This document shows, piece by piece, positions 1 to 7,336 of a DNA stretch of 64,000 nt. The translations under genes were made by a program, and so were the position numbers. The stretch lies in contig JBFLYK010000026.1 in the NCBI GenBank assembly GCA_040756995.1, forward strand, positions 29,169 to 93,168, written 5' to 3'. The notes beneath the pieces were generated by a model. The model searched no databases. It saw only the letters and a program-made list of their open reading frames with translations, and was not told the origin of the DNA. The stretch is from BP-133 sp040756995. GTDB taxonomy: Bacteria; Actinomycetota; Acidimicrobiia; IMCC26256; BP-133. Every line of letters begins with the position of its first letter. Positions within the stretch are counted from its first letter, which is position 1.

Positions 1-1
1 C

Positions 2-253
2 TGCGGTGGAACGCTGGAGGGCCGCTACCGCCGCGGCCAGCTCACCACCTCCACGACCGGGCCGGCCCCCGCCCCCGGCACCACGCCCACCACCGCGGCG
101 CCCACGACGACCACCACCACGACCCCCACCGCCGGCAACGCCGCTGGTCAGGGGGCACAGGGTGAGGCAAAGGGGGTCGAACAGGGCGGTACCATCGTGG
201 ACAGCGCCGCCTGGCGCCACGTCGTTCTGCCCCTTGGAGGCCGCCACCGGTGA
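2..253 (+). CDS. C-terminal fragment of a probable ABC transporter substrate-binding protein
   Basis: The reading frame is open from the left edge of the window to the TGA at 251-253, so only the last 83 residues are present. They contain a Thr/Pro/Ala-rich low-complexity stretch (about residues 15-45, including a run of seven Thr) followed by a short tail ending in GGRHR. The TGA overlaps the GTG of the fused permease at 250 (GTGA), which implies translational coupling. A substrate-binding protein is the usual first gene of a branched-chain amino acid type ABC operon, so that role is inferred from position only. Nothing in the visible fragment identifies the ligand. Confidence 0.55.
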   Translation, partial: CGGTLEGRYRRGQLTTSTTGPAPAPGTTPTTAAPTTTTTTTPTAGNAAGQGAQGEAKGVEQGGTIVDSAAWRHVVLPLGGRHR

Positions 254-2379
254 CCCTGGTCACGACGCTGGTCATCGGCCTGTCACTCGGCGCCGTCTAC
301 GCCCTTCTGGCCGCTGGTGTCACGGTCGTCTACCAGGCGACCCGCGTCCCGAACGTGGCGGTGGTGGCGATCGGCACGGTGGCCGCCGTCCTCCACGGCG
401 ATCTCGTGACCCCGGACGGACGGTTCGGGTCCGGCCTGGGCTGGTGGCCGGCCCTGGCCCTGTCGGCGGCGGTCGCCGCCGGGCTCGGCCTGGCGTGCGA
501 ATGGCTGATCCGCGGCCTGCGGGAGCAGATCATCCCGGCACTGGTGGCGCTCCTCGGCGCCTCAGCGCTGCTCCTGGCCGGCGTCAACGCCGTCTGGGGC
601 TCCGAGGCGAAGTTCCTCCCGCCGCCGTCGACCGGCGTGTTCGACCACGGCGATCTCAAGGTGGCCCACAGCGATGTGATCACCCTGCTCGTGGCGGCGG
701 CGGTCGGCGCGGCGTTGACGGTCTTCCTGCGGCGGACCCGTCTCGGGCTGGCGCTGAGGGCGCAGGGTTACGACCCGGAAGGGGCCCGGATGGCCGGCGT
801 CGATCCGGGCACCCTCAGCCGGCTGGCCTGGGTCCTGTCGTCGGTGCTCGGGGCGGTGGCCATGACGCTGGCCCTCCAGGTGCTGGTCAACACCTACGAG
901 GCCACTCCCTACGTCGCCTTCGCCGTCGCCGCCTCCGCCGTCGGTGGCTTCCGCAGCCTGCCCCGGGCGGCGCTGGCCGGTGTGGTGCTCGGCGTCCTGC
1001 CGTCGGTCATCGGCGGGCCGGACGGTGCCCGCGTCGGCGGCATCGGCAACCTGGTGGCCTTCCTCCTCGTCGCCGGCGTGATCTTCCGGCGGCCGGGCCT
1101 GATCGGCCGTCCCACGCTCGACGAAGCGTTCTCCAGCGCCGCCGCCGACAACTCGCCGTCCGCCGCCCGCCGCCGGGCGGCGCTGGTCGCCGGCGCCCGA
1201 CCGCTCTCCCCCTGGCTCAGCCGGGCCGGGCTGGCCGTGGTGGCGGTCGTGCTGGCCGGCGTGCCGGCGCTGTCGACCGACGTCGCCCTCGACGCCTGGG
1301 CCCGGGGCATCGCCGTCTTCCTGATCTGCGCCTCCATCGTCATCGTCTCCGGCTGGACGGGCGACATCCCCCTCGGCCAGGTGGCTTTCGCCGGGATCGG
1401 CGCCTACCTGGTCGGCGACCTGACCGTGCGGGTCGGCCTGCCTCACTTCGCCGCCATTCCGCTGGCCGCCCTGGCGGCGTTGCCCTACGCCGTGGCCATG
1501 GGCATCCCCGCCTTCCGGTCGCGGGGCCGGCTGGCCTTCGCCGCCCTATCGCTCCTCGGCATGGTGGTGGCGGCCACGCTGCTCTGGGGCCCCGGGGCCC
1601 GCTGGTTCACCGGCCGCCTGACGATCCTCAACCGGCCCGACTGGATGGAGGCGCTCTCCGGTCGCCCGGCCGTCTCCTATTACCTGGTGACCTTGATCGT
1701 GGCCGCCGGAGTGGTGTGGTTCGCCACCAACCTCCGCCGCTCCCGCGTCGGACGGGCACTGGCCGCCGGGCGCGACGCCGGCGACGCCGCCCGCAGCCTC
1801 GGGATCGACCCCGCCCACTACCGGCTGGTCGCCTTGAGCTTCTCGGCCTTCGTCGCCGCCCTCGGCGGGATCCTCCTGGCCTACGGCGAGCATCCCCTGG
1901 ACCCGACGCGCTTCGCCGTCTTCCTGTCGGTGCAGTACTTCCTCTACACCGTCGTCGGCGGGGGCCGGTCGCTGGCCGGCGCGGCGGCGGTGGTCTTCGC
2001 CTTCGAGATCGTCCCGGCGCTCGACCGGGGGACGCCGCCGACGGGGCCCACCAGCCTCCTCATCCTCGGCGGGCTGGCGGTGCTCACGGTCGCCTTCGTC
2101 CCGGGCGGCCTGGCCGGGCTGGTGCAGCAGCTGGTCGGCCGCCTCACTCCCGCGCCGAACCCGACACCGGCCCTGGTGGGGGCCCGGAGCCCGGGCGGCT
2201 TCACCGCCGCCCGCCCTGACGCCGACCCGAACGCCTTCGACCCCTACGCCGCCGACGATCCGTTCGCCGTCGATGATCCGTTCGCCGACGACTTCGGCGA
2301 CCCCTTCGGTGACGGCCCCTTCGGTGACGGCAACGGGCACGGCCCCGGTGACGGTCAGGGAGGCGGCCACCGTGGCTGA
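250..2379 (+). CDS. Fused LivH-LivM type branched-chain amino acid ABC permease
   Basis: A 709-residue polytopic membrane protein starting at GTG 250. Residues 1-300 resemble LivH (opening helix GLSLGAVYALLAAGVTVVYQ). Residues about 320-650 resemble LivM, including a SGWTGDIPLGQVAFAGIGAY segment typical of that family. The two permeases that normally form a heterodimer are therefore made as one chain. After the last membrane segment comes an Asp/Phe/Gly-rich cytoplasmic tail with repeated DPF motifs (about residues 657-709), which is not part of the family. The gene overlaps the upstream frame by 4 bp and livG by 8 bp. The substrate could be an amino acid, amide, urea or small carboxylate; the linked acyl-CoA synthetase and esterase favour a carboxylate. 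Confidence 0.88.
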   Translation: MTLVTTLVIGLSLGAVYALLAAGVTVVYQATRVPNVAVVAIGTVAAVLHGDLVTPDGRFGSGLGWWPALALSAAVAAGLGLACEWLIRGLREQIIPALVALLGASALLLAGVNAVWGSEAKFLPPPSTGVFDHGDLKVAHSDVITLLVAAAVGAALTVFLRRTRLGLALRAQGYDPEGARMAGVDPGTLSRLAWVLSSVLGAVAMTLALQVLVNTYEATPYVAFAVAASAVGGFRSLPRAALAGVVLGVLPSVIGGPDGARVGGIGNLVAFLLVAGVIFRRPGLIGRPTLDEAFSSAAADNSPSAARRRAALVAGARPLSPWLSRAGLAVVAVVLAGVPALSTDVALDAWARGIAVFLICASIVIVSGWTGDIPLGQVAFAGIGAYLVGDLTVRVGLPHFAAIPLAALAALPYAVAMGIPAFRSRGRLAFAALSLLGMVVAATLLWGPGARWFTGRLTILNRPDWMEALSGRPAVSYYLVTLIVAAGVVWFATNLRRSRVGRALAAGRDAGDAARSLGIDPAHYRLVALSFSAFVAALGGILLAYGEHPLDPTRFAVFLSVQYFLYTVVGGGRSLAGAAAVVFAFEIVPALDRGTPPTGPTSLLILGGLAVLTVAFVPGGLAGLVQQLVGRLTPAPNPTPALVGARSPGGFTAARPDADPNAFDPYAADDPFAVDDPFADDFGDPFGDGPFGDGNGHGPGDGQGGGHRG

Positions 2380-3514
2380 GTACCGCCCCGGCGAGGGCAG
2401 CCGCCTCCAGGACGTGATCCGCCGCCTGCAGGAGGCCCGCACCCGGGCGCCCCGGGGGAGCGACGCCGCCTGGCCCGGCCCGGTGGCCGACAGCGGCCTC
2501 CTGCCCGGCGACGGCGGCACCGCCACCGATCAACCCGAGACCGGCGAGCTGTACTGGCGGCCGTTCAACCCCAAGGCGCTGGAGCGGACCCGGCCCTTCC
2601 GGACCGCGCCGCCGTCGCGGGACGAGTTCGAGTCGCACCTGGCCCAGTTCCTCGGCACCCGGACCAAGCGGGCCGGGCCCCTCTTCCGGGCCCAGGGCGT
2701 GACCGTGCGGTACGGCGCCGTGGCCGCCTGCACCGATGTGGACCTCGAGCTCAACGACGGCGAGATCGTGGCCGTGATCGGGCCGAACGGCGCCGGCAAG
2801 ACCGCGCTCTGCGATGCCCTCAGCGGCTTCGGCCCCTCGACCGGACGGGTCTACCTCGGCGAGCGGGACGTCTCGACCCTGGCGGCCCACCAGCGGAGCC
2901 GCCTCGGGGTGGCCCGCATGTTCACCCGCCCGGCGCTGTTCGAGTCGATGACGGCGGTCGAGAACGTGATGGTGGCCCAGCACCGCCGGATGCGGGGTGG
3001 GTTCTTCGCCTGCGGCCTCGGCCTGGCCCTCTCCAAGCACGAGGACCGCCTGGCCCGGCGCCACGCTCTCGAGCTGCTGGAGCAGCTCGGGATCGAAGCG
3101 CTGGCCGACCACCCCGTGGCCGGCCTGGCGATGGGCGAGCAGCGCCTCGTCGATCTGGCCCGGGCACTGGCCGCCGATCCCCGCCTGGCCATCCTCGACG
3201 AGCCCGCCGCCGGCCTCACCCGGGAGGAGCGGAAGGACATCGCCGAGCGCATCGGGATGATCTGCGACGAGATGGGCATCGCAGTCCTCGTCACCGGCCA
3301 GGACTTCCCGGCCGTCGCCAACCTGGCCGACTTCGTGTACGTCCTCGACAACGGGGCGGTGGTGGGGAAGGGCGAACCGGACGACGTGGCCGCCGACACC
3401 CGGGTGCAGGCCGCCTTCCTCCGCGGGGTCGAGCCGTTCCCGCCCCAACCGGGCGACGGCGGGCCGCCGGAGAGCCCGCCCGAGCAGCCCGACGGCCCAC
3501 CGGGGGCCAACTGA
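2372..3514 (+). CDS. livG: LivG-type ABC transporter ATPase with N-terminal extension
   Basis: I chose GTG 2372, which overlaps the permease stop by 8 bp, giving 380 residues. The ATPase domain begins only near residue 105, so there is an unusual extension of about 100 residues with no recognised motif. Visible motifs are Walker A GPNGAGKT (137-144), Walker B LAILDEP (272-278) and a degenerate signature GLAMGEQ (251-257), where LSxGQ/E would be typical. The switch (H-loop) position reads VLVTGQD, with Gln310 where LivG proteins normally carry His. LivF proteins often have Gln there, so the substitution may be tolerated. It should pair with LivF on the fused permease to power uptake. Confidence 0.85.
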   Translation: MAEYRPGEGSRLQDVIRRLQEARTRAPRGSDAAWPGPVADSGLLPGDGGTATDQPETGELYWRPFNPKALERTRPFRTAPPSRDEFESHLAQFLGTRTKRAGPLFRAQGVTVRYGAVAACTDVDLELNDGEIVAVIGPNGAGKTALCDALSGFGPSTGRVYLGERDVSTLAAHQRSRLGVARMFTRPALFESMTAVENVMVAQHRRMRGGFFACGLGLALSKHEDRLARRHALELLEQLGIEALADHPVAGLAMGEQRLVDLARALAADPRLAILDEPAAGLTREERKDIAERIGMICDEMGIAVLVTGQDFPAVANLADFVYVLDNGAVVGKGEPDDVAADTRVQAAFLRGVEPFPPQPGDGGPPESPPEQPDGPPGAN

Positions 3515-4254
3515 TGCTCGCCGTCGCCGGTCTCGAGGTGGCCTACGGCGGCCGGCCGGCACTGGCCGGCATCGACCTCGAGGTCGCCGACGGGGAGGCC
3601 GTGGCCGTTCTCGGCCCCAACGGGGCGGGGAAGACGACGCTGGCCCGGGCGATCACCGGTGTGGTCCGGCCCCGGGCGGGATCGATCACTTTCGACGGGC
3701 ATAGGCTTGATCGGCTATCGCCGAAGGCGATCGTACGGGCGGGGGTCACCGGCGTCCCCCAGGGGCGGCGGATCTTCGCCGGCCTCACCGTCCTCGACAA
3801 CCTCCGGGTCGGGGCCCACACCCGCGGTCGCCGGGCCGACGAGGACGTGGACTGGGCGCTGGGCCTGTTCCCGGGCCTGCGGGCCCAGGCCTACCGGCCG
3901 GCGGCGGCGCTGCCGGCCGGCGAACAACAGGTCCTGGCCCTGGCCCGGGCCCTGGTCAGCCGGCCCAAGCTGCTGGTGGCCGACGAGTTGTCGGCCGGGG
4001 TCTCGCCGGCCCTGGCCGTCCAGCTGTTCGACGTGCTGCGGGGACTGAGCCTGGCGGGGGTCGCGCTGCTGGTCATCGACCAATTTGTGAACCTTGCCCT
4101 TGGCCTTGCTGATCGGGCGGTTGTCGTCGAGAATGGTCGGGTATCTGTCTCCTCGGAGCCGGCGCGCCTGGCTCCAGGCGACGTTTCATGGCAGTCGACG
4201 CACCCCGGCGGGGGCGATCCCTCCGCCAAACGAACCAAAGGAGCACCAGGATGA
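3514..4254 (+). CDS. livF: LivF-type ABC transporter ATPase
   Basis: A 246-residue ABC ATPase whose ATG at 3514 overlaps the livG stop (TGATG). Walker A is GPNGAGKTT near residue 33. The signature reads PAGEQQ, the Walker B reads LLVADELSAG (a DE pair, but Leu instead of the usual Pro) and the switch region reads VIDQF, with Gln as is common in LivF. The family normally works with LivG, LivH and LivM. The last about 50 codons (from about 4080) are visibly less GC-rich than the rest. The final codons contain the ribosome binding site AAAGGAG (4237-4243) of the next gene, whose ATG overlaps this stop by 4 bp. Confidence 0.87.
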   Translation: MLAVAGLEVAYGGRPALAGIDLEVADGEAVAVLGPNGAGKTTLARAITGVVRPRAGSITFDGHRLDRLSPKAIVRAGVTGVPQGRRIFAGLTVLDNLRVGAHTRGRRADEDVDWALGLFPGLRAQAYRPAAALPAGEQQVLALARALVSRPKLLVADELSAGVSPALAVQLFDVLRGLSLAGVALLVIDQFVNLALGLADRAVVVENGRVSVSSEPARLAPGDVSWQSTHPGGGDPSAKRTKGAPG

Positions 4255-5771
4255 AGCTGGGACCCCTCCCCCGGGGCCTGGCCGTGGCGGCGCTGGCGGC
4301 CGCCACGGTGGTGCCGTTCGCGGCCTCGGCCGCCGGCGCCGCTCCGGCTGCACCGACTGCGTACGCCCTCTACGGCAGCGCGCAGCCGCTCCGCTGGGTC
4401 GGCTCGCCTCCGGTGAGCGACCTCGTCGTGCCGTTCGTCGAGGGCAAGACCGGGAACCTGGCGCTGGCGCGCGCCGATGCCAAGCTGGCCGAACCCGACG
4501 AGAAGGCCGTCACGCTCTCCGGCGACGCCGTCGAGGGCCTCAATTGCATCGGGTACACCGAGAAGACCTGTAACAAGGACGCCTTCGTGCCCTCGGCGTC
4601 GGCCGAGCATCCGGCCCGCCACGTCGACCCCCGCCATGCGGAGCAGGCCGCCTCCTTCAGCGGTCCGGAAGGGAAGTGGCCCGGCAGCATCCAGGCCGTG
4701 ACCGACTGCGCCGGCCGCTGCGGCGAGCAGGTCGTGCGCTCCATCGGCCGGGCGTCGGCGTCGTCCGGCCGGCTGCCCGGCTACGTCCGGATCGGGTCCT
4801 CGTCGGCCAGCCACGACCTCCACATCGACGACCGCGGCCGGTTGTTCTCGACGGCCCGCTCGGAGCTCAAGAACGTCTCGATCGGTCCGAAGGACGAGGT
4901 CCGGTTCTCCAGCCTGCTCACCACCGCCCAGGGCTCCGGCACGGGGGCGCTGGACACCAAGGACGGCAAGGCCGACGTCCGCATCACCGACTTCTTCATT
5001 CTCGACCACCCCGTCGAGCTGACCCGGGCCGGTCTCCGCCTGGCCAACCCCGGGCCGTCGGAGCAGGAGGCCTACGACGGCGCCAAGGTGCTGCTCCAGA
5101 AGCTCCGGGAGCGCGGCATCGTGCTGCAGCTTCCCGACTTCAACGCCCAGCTGGTGAAGACGCCGCAGCACGTCGCCGTCGACACCCGGGGCCTGCGGGT
5201 CACCTTCGAGCACTCGGCCGGTCCGGTTCAGGCCGGTGCCGTGACCAGCCCGCTGGAGCTCGGCCGGGCAACCGCCGTGGTGGCCGCTGTCGATGCCAAC
5301 CAGAACATCGAGGTGAAGGACAGCCCCAACGGCGTGGTCGTCGAGACCACGGCGCCGACGGCCGCTCCGGTGGTCGGCCCCGGCGGCGGTGGGAACGGTG
5401 CGCCGGGCCCGAAGGGCGGGCCGGGCACCGACAAGAAGTCGAACGCCAAGGACCTGCGTCCTGGTCCGACCGGTGGCAAGGGAAAGACCGTGACGCCGAC
5501 CCCCGGCGGCTCGGCTGATGAGCAGCCGGCGACGCCCGGCACCGAGCAGCCGGTGACGACTCCGTCCGTCGAAACGCCCGGTTCGCCCGAAGCGACCGAT
5601 TCCACCGCGCTGCTCGAGGATCCGAACACGGTGGCGCTGCCCAGCCTGGTCGATGTGCAGAATAAGCTGGGTCTGCGGGACGCCAGGAGCGTGAGCCGGG
5701 CCTTCGGAGCCTTCCTCGGTCTCGGGCTCATCCTGCCTCTCGCCCGCTTCGTGATCCGCCGCTTGGGCTAG
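4251..5771 (+). CDS. Secreted, C-terminally membrane-anchored protein of unknown function
   Basis: The ATG at 4251 has an AAAGGAG site seven bases upstream and overlaps the livF stop (ATGA). The 506-residue product has a clear signal peptide (Arg-containing start, hydrophobic AVAALAAATVVPFAASAAGA), a globular region of about 340 residues with two close Cys pairs (NCIGYTEKTC and DCAGRC), a Pro/Gly/Thr-rich linker (about 385-470) and a final hydrophobic segment LGLGLILPLARFVI followed by RRLG. That layout fits an exported domain tethered to the membrane by its C terminus. I do not recognise the domain. Its place inside an ABC uptake operon suggests an extracytoplasmic role in substrate capture or processing, which is inference only. 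Confidence 0.8.
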   Translation: MKLGPLPRGLAVAALAAATVVPFAASAAGAAPAAPTAYALYGSAQPLRWVGSPPVSDLVVPFVEGKTGNLALARADAKLAEPDEKAVTLSGDAVEGLNCIGYTEKTCNKDAFVPSASAEHPARHVDPRHAEQAASFSGPEGKWPGSIQAVTDCAGRCGEQVVRSIGRASASSGRLPGYVRIGSSSASHDLHIDDRGRLFSTARSELKNVSIGPKDEVRFSSLLTTAQGSGTGALDTKDGKADVRITDFFILDHPVELTRAGLRLANPGPSEQEAYDGAKVLLQKLRERGIVLQLPDFNAQLVKTPQHVAVDTRGLRVTFEHSAGPVQAGAVTSPLELGRATAVVAAVDANQNIEVKDSPNGVVVETTAPTAAPVVGPGGGGNGAPGPKGGPGTDKKSNAKDLRPGPTGGKGKTVTPTPGGSADEQPATPGTEQPVTTPSVETPGSPEATDSTALLEDPNTVALPSLVDVQNKLGLRDARSVSRAFGAFLGLGLILPLARFVIRRLG

Positions 5772-5779
5772 GAGACTTT

Positions 5780-6217
5780 TTGGAACCGATCACGGGTGCC
5801 GCTGCCGACCGGCGGGAGCAGCAAGCACAGCTCCAGGCGCTCGTCCAGGAAACACTCTTCCGCCGCTGGCGGGCGGTGTTGGCCTGGATCCTGATGGCGG
5901 CCGGTGGGCTCGCCATCCTGGTCGCCTGGTACCAGGTGCGCGACCTCCCCGAGGTCTTCCTCCAGATGCCCTACCTGATCAGCGGCGGCGTCGGCGGCGC
6001 CGTCCTCATCGGGCTGGGTGCGGCCCTGCTCATCACCCAGGACTTCCGCGACGACAAGCAGCGGCTCATCGACCTGGAGCGCAAGATCTCCGAGATGGAG
6101 GACGTCCTCCTCACGCAGGCCGACCTCATCGGCGAGGCGATCGCCATCCTCTCGTCGGCGGCCGAAGGGGCGGAGTCGGAGGTGCGCCGGGCCGTCTGGC
6201 GCCGCGGTCGAGGCTAG
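5780..6217 (+). CDS. Small two-helix membrane protein with coiled-coil tail
   Basis: The start is TTG 5780, with AGGAG at 5770-5774 placed five bases before it; no ATG or GTG fits better. The 145-residue product has two membrane segments (about residues 33-52 and 65-86). They are followed by a charged helix with heptad-like spacing (LIDLERKISEMEDVLLTQADL) that probably forms a cytoplasmic coiled coil. It lies 8 bp after the anchored protein and 13 bp before the ferredoxin, so it belongs to the same operon. Function unknown; an accessory or scaffold role at the membrane is the simplest reading. Confidence 0.75.
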   Translation: MEPITGAAADRREQQAQLQALVQETLFRRWRAVLAWILMAAGGLAILVAWYQVRDLPEVFLQMPYLISGGVGGAVLIGLGAALLITQDFRDDKQRLIDLERKISEMEDVLLTQADLIGEAIAILSSAAEGAESEVRRAVWRRGRG

Positions 6218-6230
6218 GTCGCTGACGGCT

Positions 6231-6536
6231 GTGGCCACCGGGCGGGCCGAGCGGCTCGCCACGCACCAGCGCAACCCGAAGTGGAAGGTGCCGCCGCTGC
6301 GCATCGACATGTCGATGTGCATCAACTGCGACGCCTGCCTGCGGGCCTGCCCGCCGCAGTTCGGCGCCATCTTCAACCACGGCGTCGACGTCGTGATCGT
6401 GCCGGAGCTGTGCAGCGGCTGCGACAAGTGCCTGCCCGCCTGCCCCGTCGACTGCATCGTGCCCGACCCCGACTGGTCGCCCGCCCCGAAGGAGTGGTGG
6501 GCGCTGCCGGGCGGGCCGGAGGATCCGTATGTCTGA
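6231..6536 (+). CDS. 2[4Fe-4S] ferredoxin-like protein
   Basis: A 101-residue protein read from GTG 6231 (the start is uncertain because the frame is open further upstream). It carries two CxxCxxCxxxCP clusters, CINCDACLRACP and CSGCDKCLPACP, about 36 residues apart, the pattern of bacterial dicluster ferredoxins. It would carry low-potential electrons for a redox enzyme not encoded in the operon. The stop overlaps the next ATG by 8 bp. A ferredoxin inside an uptake and acyl-activation operon is unusual and hints at an oxygenase or reductase acting on the imported substrate. Confidence 0.85.
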   Translation: MATGRAERLATHQRNPKWKVPPLRIDMSMCINCDACLRACPPQFGAIFNHGVDVVIVPELCSGCDKCLPACPVDCIVPDPDWSPAPKEWWALPGGPEDPYV

Positions 6537-7269
6537 CCCGTTCTCGGCCGCCGGCGGGCCGCACGGCGCGCTCGTCCTGCACGGCTTCACCGGCAACCCG
6601 TCGTCGATGCGGGGGGTGGCCGAGGCGCTGGCCGCGGCCGGCTTCGCCGTCGAGCTGCCGCTCCTCCCGGGGCACGGCACCTCGGTCGAGGACATGCTGA
6701 CGACCGACTTCACCGACTGGTCGGCGACGGTCGAGGCCGCCTATCTCGAGCTGGCCGGCCGCACCGACTCGGTGGTCGTCGTCGGACTGTCGATGGGCGC
6801 CACGCTGGCCGCCTGGGTGACCGCCCGCAATCCCGCCACCGCCGGGCTGGTGGCCATCAACGGCATGTTCGAGCCGCCGGCGCCGGCCTTTCTCGACCTC
6901 CTCCGCACCTCGCTCGACCAGGGCTGCGACCGGCTCCCGGCCATCGGGTCCGACATCGCCCTGCCGGACGTGACGGAGGGGGCCTACGACGCCGCGCCCA
7001 TCGCACCGCTGATCTCGTTGATGGAGGCCACGACCGAGCTGCACGGCCGCCTGGGCGAGATCCGCTGCCCGGTGCTGATCCTCACCTCGCCGCAGGACCA
7101 CGTCGTGCCGCCGAGCTCCTCCGACGTGCTGGCGGCGGCCGTGGCCGGGCCGGTGGAGCGGGTGACCCTGGAACGGTCGTACCACGTGGCCACGCTCGAC
7201 TTCGACCGGGACCTCGTCGAGAAGCGGACGGTGGAGTTCGCCCTGCGGGTGACGGCCTCCCGTCACTGA
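6529..7269 (+). CDS. Alpha/beta hydrolase, carboxylesterase/monoacylglycerol-lipase type
   Basis: A 246-residue single-domain hydrolase. The oxyanion segment is HGFTGNP near residue 20, the nucleophile elbow is GLSMG, the acid is in SPQDHVVPP and the histidine is in SYHVATLD near the C terminus, so a Ser-Asp-His triad is complete. Size and motif order match the small carboxylesterase/monoglyceride lipase group. It has no signal peptide, so it acts in the cytoplasm. The ATG overlaps the ferredoxin stop by 8 bp. In this operon it could cleave an imported ester to release an acid for the downstream acyl-CoA synthetase (inference). Confidence 0.85.
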   Translation: MSDPFSAAGGPHGALVLHGFTGNPSSMRGVAEALAAAGFAVELPLLPGHGTSVEDMLTTDFTDWSATVEAAYLELAGRTDSVVVVGLSMGATLAAWVTARNPATAGLVAINGMFEPPAPAFLDLLRTSLDQGCDRLPAIGSDIALPDVTEGAYDAAPIAPLISLMEATTELHGRLGEIRCPVLILTSPQDHVVPPSSSDVLAAAVAGPVERVTLERSYHVATLDFDRDLVEKRTVEFALRVTASRH

Positions 7270-7336
7270 TCGTTCGCGTCCCGGGTAGCGTCGCGTCAGG
7301 TACGACAACGGCGTCAGCAGATGAGGAGGCGCGTCC

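Noticed and set aside
6..2219. Long open frame overlapping the fused permease in another frame
   Set aside because: It is Arg/Pro/Gly-rich low-complexity sequence, a typical shadow of GC-rich DNA. The permease frame has clear LivH and LivM features.
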